From assembly GCF_000478825.2 (NCBI RefSeq), contig NZ_CP007542.1, positions 3,348,001 through 3,412,000 of the forward strand: DNA of 64,000 bases, in the 5' to 3' direction. Shown piece by piece: positions 9,686 to 16,418 of the stretch. Source of the DNA: Synechocystis sp. PCC 6714. GTDB taxonomy: Bacteria; Cyanobacteriota; Cyanobacteriia; Cyanobacteriales; Microcystaceae. Made by a program: the position numbers and the translations under genes. The notes beneath the pieces are model-generated. The model was not told the origin of the DNA. It made no database searches and worked only from the letters and a program-made list of their open reading frames with translations. Each line of letters starts with the position of its first letter. The first letter of the stretch is position 1.

Positions 9686-9871
9686 TTGTTACAAAGCCAT
9701 GTTGATAGATACTTCTGGGCAAAATTTCCCGATCGCCAGCCACAAGACCATCAGCGGGAATTCATCGCCAGCAGACTGGACTATGCCAGGGAGAATTGCG
9801 TCCCCAAGCCACTGTTCACGGGAAAAAAGACAAGTATGCTAGGGGGCAATGGCATAGCCCAGAATTATTGA
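9686..9871 (+). CDS. Possible small protein or gene remnant, 61 codons
   Basis: An open frame starting with TTG that encodes a hydrophilic peptide containing HVDRYFWAKFPDRQPQDHQ and REFIASRLDYARENCV. The composition looks protein-like and it holds a GATCGCC core, but the start codon is weak and I see no clear ribosome site. It may be a short gene, a remnant, or a chance frame. I recognise no family. Confidence 0.25.
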   Translation: MLQSHVDRYFWAKFPDRQPQDHQREFIASRLDYARENCVPKPLFTGKKTSMLGGNGIAQNY

Positions 9872-9881
9872 TTTTTAACTA

Positions 9882-10847
9882 TTACTGCACAATGTCCAGT
9901 GCAACGTTGCCCACTCCACTGCTGTGGATGCCGATCGCCCTGGCAGCCCCGGCGGAAAGGTCAATTACCCGGCCTCCGGTGAAGGGTCCCCGGTCATTAA
10001 TACGCACTATCACAGACTGGCCGTTGCGGAGATTGGTTACTTTCACCCTGGTACCAAAGGGCAAAGTCCGGTGGGCCGCTGTCAAGGCATTTTGGTTGAA
10101 ACGTTCACCGTTGGCAGTGCGTCGGCCATGGAATCCAGGGCCATACCAGGAAGCAATTCCCCCTCTGATGCGTTGGATCGTGGCGGCGGCGTCAAAGGTG
10201 TTCACCCGGGCCACCTGCATTGCAGCGGGCAAAGAAACGATGGGGTCCACTCCCCCCAATAGACGGCGCAAGCGGTTAGCGGTTTGTAGGGCAGTTTCCG
10301 GAGCAGAAAGGGATTTTTCTGGCAAAACAGTATTTTTGTTGATAGTCAGCAGAATTTTATCTTCAGCTTTAACCACCAACTGTTTTGTGCCGGCATCTAA
10401 ACCCACTTTAATCTTGCCGGCATCGAAAGATTCGGCCCCGCTCAGTTCATCAATACGACGGGCAACGGTTTGGGCCCGCTCCATGGTGTCGGTATCTTGG
10501 TCATTGCTGAGGGCGATTAATTCAGCTTTGGTGCCCAAAAAGGTAACCACTGGGATTTGGTTGATCCGCAGGGTGACAGCCAGACGACTTCCCGGGCCCT
10601 GGTGGGGAACTAAAGAAATTAGTTCAGTGTCTTGGAAAGTGCTTGCCGCAGTGGAAGAGGCGGCGGTAAGGGAAGATTCTAAGGGAGCTAGAGAAGAATT
10701 ATTCTCTGAAACGGTGGTTGGAGCATCAGCTGGGGCATCGACATTCAAAGCCATCAATCCAGAAGGGCAGTTACCCCAAACCAGGGTTGTCAAACTCGCT
10801 GTGCCAATAACACCGGCGATCGAGCGACAAACGTTAATTCCTTTCAT
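9882..10847 (-). CDS. rlpA: RlpA-like septal-ring lytic transglycosylase-type lipoprotein/secreted protein
   Basis: A protein of about 321 residues. An N-terminal signal-like segment follows [12 protein letters not shown], then comes a long low-complexity Ala/Ser/Thr-rich region and a domain with [17 protein letters not shown]. The C-terminal ~90 residues form a double-psi beta-barrel: [37 protein letters not shown], and [18 protein letters not shown] with the catalytic-type aspartate. In Pseudomonas, RlpA cleaves naked glycan strands of peptidoglycan. The frame extends to 11003, but the ATG at 10847 opens the signal peptide. Confidence 0.85.
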   Translation of the reverse strand: MKGINVCRSIAGVIGTASLTTLVWGNCPSGLMALNVDAPADAPTTVSENNSSLAPLESSLTAASSTAASTFQDTELISLVPHQGPGSRLAVTLRINQIPVVTFLGTKAELIALSNDQDTDTMERAQTVARRIDELSGAESFDAGKIKVGLDAGTKQLVVKAEDKILLTINKNTVLPEKSLSAPETALQTANRLRRLLGGVDPIVSLPAAMQVARVNTFDAAATIQRIRGGIASWYGPGFHGRRTANGERFNQNALTAAHRTLPFGTRVKVTNLRNGQSVIVRINDRGPFTGGRVIDLSAGAARAIGIHSSGVGNVALDIVQ

Positions 10848-11218
10848 AGACTTAGAGGTAAAGGTCAAGGACCCCAAAACCCTTGATTGAATCGAAGGGT
10901 TGATGGTGAAAACCGGAGCAAAAAATTCGCTTAGTCTTCGGCAGTCCCACTTATCCGCAAATAGTACAAAAAGGCGGACAAGATTTTTATTACGAGCTTC
11001 CACAAGCTACCACGTAAATTGGGGAATAGACCCCAGAAAATCTTATTGGAGAGATAAACAGAGTTTATTACGGTGTGTAAAAGCTTGCATTACAAGGTGT
11101 AAAGAATTTGTCCCGTTTCCAAAAAGCGGTGGGACAATCTGAATAGTGGTGGGTGATCGATTGCAAGTTAAACCTTTTTTTGAACAGACCAACTCAATGT
11201 TTTGGGAGGAAACCGACC
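10848..11218. other. Intergenic region upstream of the RlpA-type gene
   Basis: No convincing gene. An inverted repeat TTGTCCC (11108-11114) / GGGACAA (11131-11137) with an inner CCG/CGG pairing could form a hairpin but has no T-run on either side. The presumed promoter of the rlpA-type gene lies at the left end. Confidence 0.4.
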
Positions 11219-11392
11219 ATGTTCTGGAAACTAAGACAAGGATTTCGCTTCTGGTTTTGCTATTTGAACCAACCCCTCTTCAGTCGAGAGTCCAAGGCAA
11301 CCTGGCGACTGACCCATTTTTGGTCGATGTATCAAATTTCGTTGTTGGAATCCTGTTGGCAAAAAAGTCCCATCAAGGAAACTTCCCTCTAG
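11219..11392 (+). CDS. Small Trp/Phe-rich protein, 57 residues, unknown
   Basis: A short frame beginning ATG at 11219 with a good ribosome site (GGGAGGA, nine bases upstream). The peptide starts MFWKLRQGFRFWFCYLNQPL, is basic and aromatic (five tryptophans) and contains SMYQISLLESCWQKSP. An overlapping longer frame (11146-11511) in another phase looks less natural. I recognise no family. The ribosome site and biased composition favour a real small protein, but it is too short to be sure. Confidence 0.4.
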   Translation: MFWKLRQGFRFWFCYLNQPLFSRESKATWRLTHFWSMYQISLLESCWQKSPIKETSL

Positions 11393-11507
11393 TGATGGGA
11401 TTGAACTGTGGACCCAGGCGATCGGGCAATTGTGCTATGATCCTTGGCCATATGGCCCCGGTAAGGGGTTGTCTCGGTGATGAGTTTGTCAGAAATTCCC
11501 AACATCT

Positions 11508-11813
11508 ATGACCCCGTCAGATTATCAAGACCAGGAAGTTAAAACCCCCAAAGTGGAGGTGGTGGATTCCTTTGATGCTGGAGCCGATGGCATCACTGAT
11601 ACGGGCCGCAAGTATTGGTTGCAGTTTCAGCAATGGTTTGATAATTTACCCTTGCCTGCTAAGGGCGCCGTGGCGATCGCCGTTTTGTTTATTTCTTTTT
11701 CCGTTCTGACCCAAGTACTAAAATTTGTCGCTTCCCTAGTCACTTTGGCGATTTTGCTTGTAATTCTCTACGGAGTATATCGGGTTTTTCTGCGTCAGGA
11801 TAAAAATATTTAA
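11508..11813 (+). CDS. Small membrane protein, conserved cyanobacterial type
   Basis: A 101-residue protein with an acidic N-terminal half (DQEVKTPKVEVVDSFDAGAD), an amphipathic WLQFQQWFDNLP segment, then two closely spaced hydrophobic helices (GAVAIAVLFISFSVLTQVL and VASLVTLAILLVILYGVY) and a basic C-terminus. This suggests a hairpin in a membrane with a cytoplasmic acidic tail. It carries a HIP1 site and lies 80 bases upstream of psb32 on the same strand, so a shared operon is possible. Function unknown. Confidence 0.75.
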   Translation: MTPSDYQDQEVKTPKVEVVDSFDAGADGITDTGRKYWLQFQQWFDNLPLPAKGAVAIAVLFISFSVLTQVLKFVASLVTLAILLVILYGVYRVFLRQDKNI

Positions 11814-11893
11814 ACGTTGGGGTTAATCGGACTGGATTTTCCTTTGCCCTGTTTTTGGTAAGCTGGGGGGTGGAGTTTCACCGGCAATTGCCC

Positions 11894-12619
11894 ATGACTG
11901 TCGCCCCTCACCGTCACCTCAGTGCCACTGGTTCTTATCAGCGTTTTCTCAGTTTTCTTTTTTTAGCCCTAATCCTGTTGGGGTTTCAGTCCCTCCCCGC
12001 TTGGGCCACAGGAGTTTACGATCTGCCGATTTTAACGTCTGGTTCTAAGACTTTTCTAGTCGATCAGGCAGAAGCAATTAGTCTTGCCAACGAAAATAGA
12101 CTCAATGGCGATCTGAAAAAGCTAGCCCAGTCCAGTGGCCAGGAAGTCCGGTTTGTGGTCATTCGCCGTCTAGACTTTGATGCCACCATTGATGGTTTTG
12201 TTAATGAATTGTTTGAGCGTTGGTATCCCGACGAAGCTAGTCAAAGTAATCAAACTCTATTAGTACTGGACACTCTGACCAACAGCACTGCTTTGCGTCG
12301 GGGAAAGGGAGCCAAGACTTTGCTGACCGATGAGATGGTGGATAGTTTGTTGCGGGAAACCCTAGCGGTACCCCTCAAGGATGGAGCCAAGTATAACCAG
12401 GCTCTAATTGAAGCGGATAAACGTTTAAGCGCCATTTTGGCTGGCCAGCCCGATCCGGGCCCCCCAGTCCTTGCAGAAATTAGCTTGGAAGGAACCTTTA
12501 CCACAGCAGAGGAAACCGATGATACCAGTGCAACCATTTGGGTGGTGGTGCTATTAGCGTTGGCCACTTTAATCCCCATGGTGACCTACTTTTGGTATGT
12601 GGGCTTGCCAGGACGGTAA
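11894..12619 (+). CDS. psb32: Psb32 / TLP18.3-type TPM-domain protein
   Basis: A 241-residue protein with a signal peptide (FLFLALILLGFQSLPAWA), a TPM domain (SKTFLVDQAEAISLANENRL, QEVRFVVIRRLDFD, QTLLVLDT, LLTDEMVDSLLRE) and a C-terminal membrane anchor (WVVVLLALATLIPMVTYFWY). This order matches the cyanobacterial Psb32 protein, homologous to Arabidopsis TLP18.3, which helps photosystem II repair and protection. It should face the thylakoid lumen or periplasm. The frame opens at 11855, but the ATG at 11894 gives a cleaner signal peptide. Confidence 0.88.
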   Translation: MTVAPHRHLSATGSYQRFLSFLFLALILLGFQSLPAWATGVYDLPILTSGSKTFLVDQAEAISLANENRLNGDLKKLAQSSGQEVRFVVIRRLDFDATIDGFVNELFERWYPDEASQSNQTLLVLDTLTNSTALRRGKGAKTLLTDEMVDSLLRETLAVPLKDGAKYNQALIEADKRLSAILAGQPDPGPPVLAEISLEGTFTTAEETDDTSATIWVVVLLALATLIPMVTYFWYVGLPGR

Positions 12620-12674
12620 TTGGCTTCGCATATGTAGATATTGAGCACTTAAATTTCAGCAGTCGGATTGAACC

Positions 12675-13301
12675 GTGCCCCTAGTCAGTCAACAGGATTT
12701 GGTCACAGCGGCAATCGCCGCCCAGGTGGTGAGTTTTCCCACGGATACGGTGCCGGCCCTGGCCGTGCGTCCGCAAAACTCGGCCTTAATTTACGAGCTT
12801 AAGCAGCGGGAGGCTACTAAACCGTTAATTTTAATGGCAGCCACCCTGGAACAAATTTGGCCTTACTTAGAGGGCAATGAACGGGAGAGAAAGATCTGGC
12901 AGGGGACAATGGACATATATTGGCCTGGGGCGTTGACCCTCGTGCTCCCCGGTAGTCAGGATCTGCCGAGGGAAATCAATCCCCGTCAAGACCGCACCAT
13001 CGGTGTCCGCATTCCCCATGAGGCGATCGCCTTGGAAATTTTGCATCAAACCGGGCCTTTGGCCACCACCAGTGCCAATCTATCCGGCCAGCCAGCCTTG
13101 GAGAAGTTAGCAGAAATTGCCGCAACTTTTCCGTCTGTGTACTGTTTAGATTGTCTCGATTTAGAAGCAGAGGAACCAATCGGTGGGGGACGACCTTCCA
13201 CTGTGGCCCAATGGGATACTGCGACGGAAAGATGGCAAATTTTACGCCAGGGAGAGGTCTGGCTTGGGGAGCAGTTAATCTCCGGGGAAGAACAGGACTA
13301 A
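12675..13301 (+). CDS. tsaC: L-threonylcarbamoyladenylate synthase (Sua5/YciO/YrdC family)
   Basis: A 208-residue YrdC-domain enzyme expected to make threonylcarbamoyl-AMP from threonine, bicarbonate and ATP, the first step of the t6A37 tRNA modification. Motifs are VVSFPTDTVPALAV, LKQREATKPLILM, the TLVLPG segment, TIGVRIPHEAIALEIL, GPLATTSANLSGQPA and a C-terminal GGGRPSTVAQW. The signature (K/R)-R-x-x-K/S reads KQREATKP. Translation starts with GTG at 12675; no ATG is available near the domain start. It is 55 bases downstream of psb32. A YciO-type role cannot be excluded. Confidence 0.87.
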   Translation: MPLVSQQDLVTAAIAAQVVSFPTDTVPALAVRPQNSALIYELKQREATKPLILMAATLEQIWPYLEGNERERKIWQGTMDIYWPGALTLVLPGSQDLPREINPRQDRTIGVRIPHEAIALEILHQTGPLATTSANLSGQPALEKLAEIAATFPSVYCLDCLDLEAEEPIGGGRPSTVAQWDTATERWQILRQGEVWLGEQLISGEEQD

Positions 13302-13346
13302 ACTGGGTTTTGTTTGCATAGCATTGCCACAGCGTTTATCAGACCC

Positions 13347-14135
13347 ATGGATGAGCTAGAACAGTTACGCCGGGAAAATGAAGCCTTAAAGTTAGCTCAC
13401 CAGGCCCAGCAAGAGATTAACCAATATAAACAATTCTTTCTGGCCCGCATTGCCCATGAATTGCGATCGCCGTTGAGCAGTGTTATTAGCCTACAGGAAT
13501 TGATTTTGCAGGGATTTTGTGAAAGTCCAGTGGAAGAGAAAGAATTTTTAGAAGATGCTCAAACCGCTGCCCATCGTTTACTGGAGATGATTGATGACTT
13601 AGTCACGATAGCGAAAATTGACTACGGTAAGGAATCCCTAGTTTTCGCCCCCATTGAATTGACCTCGCTATGGGAGGAGTTGCACAGCCAGATCCGTTTA
13701 CCTGTTGCTAACAAAAATCTCAGGTTGCAAATTCAGTCCCAGGAGGAGGAGATCTGGATTAATGGCGATCGCCAAAAATTGCTCTGGGTTTTGCGTAATT
13801 TGATAGACACATATTTGCAACACACTAAGGCTAAAACTGGAGAGATTGTACTGGAAAGTCAAGCTTCGTTAAGCTCCCACCGGGTCATCTTGGCACTGCA
13901 TTTTCCCTGGGCCGGAGAAATTTGGTCCCAAGCCAGCACCATGGACATTGGATCGGAATTTCTCCGTAGTGCCACTAATGGCAATATCCGGCCCATCAAT
14001 TTCTCTGCCTCTACCCGCTGGCAACTCTGTTCTACTCTTCTTGGCAAAATGGCAGGCACAGTCACCTTCAAATCTTTAAACCCTGACCGCAGTACGGTGG
14101 AATTAACCCTAGCAAAAGTTATGGGTGAACCATGA
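13347..14135 (+). CDS. Histidine-kinase-like protein with a degenerate ATPase domain
   Basis: A 262-residue soluble protein. An N-terminal coiled coil (ELEQLRRENEALKLAHQAQQ) leads to a clear HisKA dimerisation domain with the phosphoacceptor motif FLARIAHELRSPLSSVI. The second half aligns with a HATPase fold: INGDRQKLLWVLRNLIDTYL stands at the N-box. The DxGxG and GxGxG ATP-lid motifs are not visible; their place is taken by ALHFPWAGEIWSQ and unrelated sequence. It may bind but not hydrolyse ATP, or act as a scaffold. There is no sensory domain and no adjacent response regulator. The ATG at 13347 was preferred to an upstream TTG. Confidence 0.8.
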   Translation: MDELEQLRRENEALKLAHQAQQEINQYKQFFLARIAHELRSPLSSVISLQELILQGFCESPVEEKEFLEDAQTAAHRLLEMIDDLVTIAKIDYGKESLVFAPIELTSLWEELHSQIRLPVANKNLRLQIQSQEEEIWINGDRQKLLWVLRNLIDTYLQHTKAKTGEIVLESQASLSSHRVILALHFPWAGEIWSQASTMDIGSEFLRSATNGNIRPINFSASTRWQLCSTLLGKMAGTVTFKSLNPDRSTVELTLAKVMGEP

Positions 14136-14313
14136 CTGATGCCTGTGATCACAATCACCATTTCCCAGTGACCCATCGGCTTGTTGCCCCTGAACCGGGA
14201 TCGGATAATAGGACCAGGATTCAAAAAGCGGGTGCACAATGTAGCACAGGGCTAGTTTCTGAACCTCTTTGATGGTTGGAGAAACTGGCCGCTTTTTTTA
14301 ACTTTTTGCTCAA

Positions 14314-14408
14314 TATGGTCAATCAAAGTAAGATTGAGACGGCTAAGCTCTTTACCAAAGACGGTTTTGGCTCTGGTCAGTGTCTTACTCTCAATTAAAT
14401 CAACTATA
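14314..14408. repeat. 95-bp MITE-like palindromic element, subtype B, copy 2
   Basis: Begins TATGGTCAATCAAAG and ends AATCAACTATA. Same length as copy 1 at 3762-3856, with about 11 differences spread over the element. Its right end overlaps the 3' end of nth, whose stop codon (14404-14406) lies inside the TATA terminus. Confidence 0.85.
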
Positions 14409-15060
14409 CTTGAACGCTGGGGCAGAGATGGGCCAACTGACACTTGCCACAGAGGGGTTTACGGGCACCGCACACTGCCCGGCCATGGTAAATGATGTGG
14501 ATGGAATAGTTTTCCCAATCCGGTTGGGGAATAAGCTTCATCAAATCCCGCTCAATGCGGATGGGATCAGTGGCTTTGGTTAAACCTAATCTTTGGCTGA
14601 GACGTTTAACATGGGTGTCAACGGTTACCCCTGCCAAAATTCCGAAGGCGTGGGCTAGCACTACATTGGCGGTTTTGCGGGCTACCCCCGGCAGGGTGAG
14701 CAATTCTTCCATCCGTTGGGGCACTTCCCCGTCAAATTCTTCGACAATTTTACGGCAGGCTCCCTGGATATTTTTAGCTTTATTGCGGAAAAAACCGGTG
14801 GAATGGATTAACTCCTCTATTTCCTGGCGATCGCCGTAGGCTAATCCATGGGCATCGGGATAACGTTGAAATAGGGCCGGGGTGACCTTATTGACCCGTT
14901 CATCGGTGCATTGGGCGGAAAGGATGGTGGCCACTAGTAATTGCACTGGAGTTTGATAGTCCAGGCTACAGGTGGCACCGGGGTAAAGTTTTTTCAGGAT
15001 GAGCAGAATTTCCGTCGCCCGTTGTTTTTTGCTGGCCATTTTCCGCAACAAACTACTCAT
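14404..15060 (-). CDS. nth: Endonuclease III
   Basis: A 218-residue DNA glycosylase/AP lyase that removes oxidised pyrimidines. Helix-hairpin-helix motif LLTLPGVARKTANVVL contains the catalytic lysine, the catalytic aspartate is in GVTVDTHVKRL, and the [4Fe-4S] cluster cysteines follow the C-x6-C-x2-C-x5-C pattern (CGARKPLCGKCQLAHLC). The C-terminus after the cluster is only a few residues long because the TAG stop is formed by the terminus of a MITE. The start overlaps the rseP stop by 8 bases, so the two genes are probably translated from one mRNA, rseP first. Confidence 0.95.
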   Translation of the reverse strand: MSSLLRKMASKKQRATEILLILKKLYPGATCSLDYQTPVQLLVATILSAQCTDERVNKVTPALFQRYPDAHGLAYGDRQEIEELIHSTGFFRNKAKNIQGACRKIVEEFDGEVPQRMEELLTLPGVARKTANVVLAHAFGILAGVTVDTHVKRLSQRLGLTKATDPIRIERDLMKLIPQPDWENYSIHIIYHGRAVCGARKPLCGKCQLAHLCPSVQV

Positions 15061-16153
15061 AACCAGTGAAAGAGGGCAAAAACTCCTGCACGAAGGTCAA
15101 ATTGAGGGTATCCCGCACAATGAGAAATACCCCTAGGCTTAGTAGTAACACCAACCCCGTTTGCATTACCCCCATCTGGAATTTTTCCGGAAGGGGTTTG
15201 CCCAATAATCCTTCAATTATCAGGAAGACCAATTGTCCTCCATCCAGAGCAGGTAGGGGCAGAATGTTAATCACAGCCAAGTTAATACTAATCAGCGCCC
15301 CAAACTGGAAAAGGTTACTGGCATCGGCCCGGGCAATGTTGGCCCCATACTCAACAATTTTCACGGGCCCCGCCACTTGGGAAGCGTTGTCGGCAAAATT
15401 ACTGATTAATTGCCAAAATCCTTGGGCGGTCAGCTTAACAATGCGTTCAAAGGCTTCAGCACTGTAGGTTAAAGCTTCCAGGGGATTACTAGCCCGTTTG
15501 GTTTCCACATTGGGTAGGAGGGCCACGCCGATTTTGCCGTTACCCTGGGGGTCTGGGATCGGAGTAATGGTTAGGGTTTTTGTTGCCTCGCCCCGTTGAA
15601 CTTCAATGGTGATGGGAAGAGATGGCGATCGCCGGATAGTGTCGATAAATTCATCTGTGGCATCGGGAAAACTGGGTAAGGTTTCACCCTGGAGGGAAAG
15701 GACTATATCCCCTGGTTCCACCCCAGCCACCTGGGCCGCCGAAGCGGAGTCCACTTGAGGAATTACCAAACCGGGCTGAATATTCTGGAAACCAATGGTG
15801 CTCACCTGGCCAATGAGGAGAAAATAGGCAAACACCAAATTAGCAATGACTCCGGCACTAATGACAATGGCCCGGTCTAAAATGGGTCGGTTTTTGAGCA
15901 AATCGGGATCATCGGCGGGAATGTCACTATCGGGATCATCGTCGGGAAAAGCCACGTAGCCCCCCAAGGGAATAGCCCGAATGGAATATTCTGTCTCTGG
16001 CCCCTGATATTTCAACAATGGTGGCCCAAACCCCAGGGCAAAGCGGGTTACATGAATACCCTGCAAACGAGCCGCCGCAAAGTGTCCCAGCTCATGGACC
16101 GCAATTAATACCGCTAAAACTCCGATCGCCGCCAAAGCCGCTAAAACTGACAT
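15053..16153 (-). CDS. rseP: RseP-type membrane zinc metalloprotease (site-2 protease)
   Basis: A 366-residue intramembrane protease. The zinc-binding HELGH is in LIAVHELGHFAAARL within the first membrane helix. It is followed by LGFGPPLLKY and GGYVAFPDDD, a periplasmic PDZ domain (VDSASAAQVAGVEPGDIVLS), and the last catalytic block INILPLPALDGGQLVFL with the third zinc ligand. It cleaves membrane-spanning anti-sigma or regulatory proteins. The ATG at 16153 places the HExxH helix at the N-terminus as in the family; the frame opens 13 codons earlier. Upstream partner of nth, with an 8-base overlap. Confidence 0.94.
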   Translation of the reverse strand: MSVLAALAAIGVLAVLIAVHELGHFAAARLQGIHVTRFALGFGPPLLKYQGPETEYSIRAIPLGGYVAFPDDDPDSDIPADDPDLLKNRPILDRAIVISAGVIANLVFAYFLLIGQVSTIGFQNIQPGLVIPQVDSASAAQVAGVEPGDIVLSLQGETLPSFPDATDEFIDTIRRSPSLPITIEVQRGEATKTLTITPIPDPQGNGKIGVALLPNVETKRASNPLEALTYSAEAFERIVKLTAQGFWQLISNFADNASQVAGPVKIVEYGANIARADASNLFQFGALISINLAVINILPLPALDGGQLVFLIIEGLLGKPLPEKFQMGVMQTGLVLLLSLGVFLIVRDTLNLTFVQEFLPSFTGYE

Positions 16154-16418
16154 AATTTGCTCAAATTTGAAAAAACTTTGAATTGATTCCACTAGACGGG
16201 CAAGTCCCCCGATTTTAACCTAACTGCCGCCAGACAGTGTTCCTTAGCCCATACAAACCATTAAGTTTCTGTTAATCTAGGAGGACAGCAATAGTTGACT
16301 AAACCCTGGGCTAGCTTGCCCTTGAAATTAACTAAATCGGCCCATGGGCGACTAAATAAAACGGCGACTAAATAAAACAATGAAAATAATGGCGATCGCC
16401 TAGACCTTGTGGAGTTAT

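Noticed and set aside
9796-10890. 364-codon plus-strand frame
   Set aside because: It lies opposite the RlpA-type gene, whose double-psi barrel motifs are unmistakable; the plus frame is a Ser/Arg/Pro-rich shadow.
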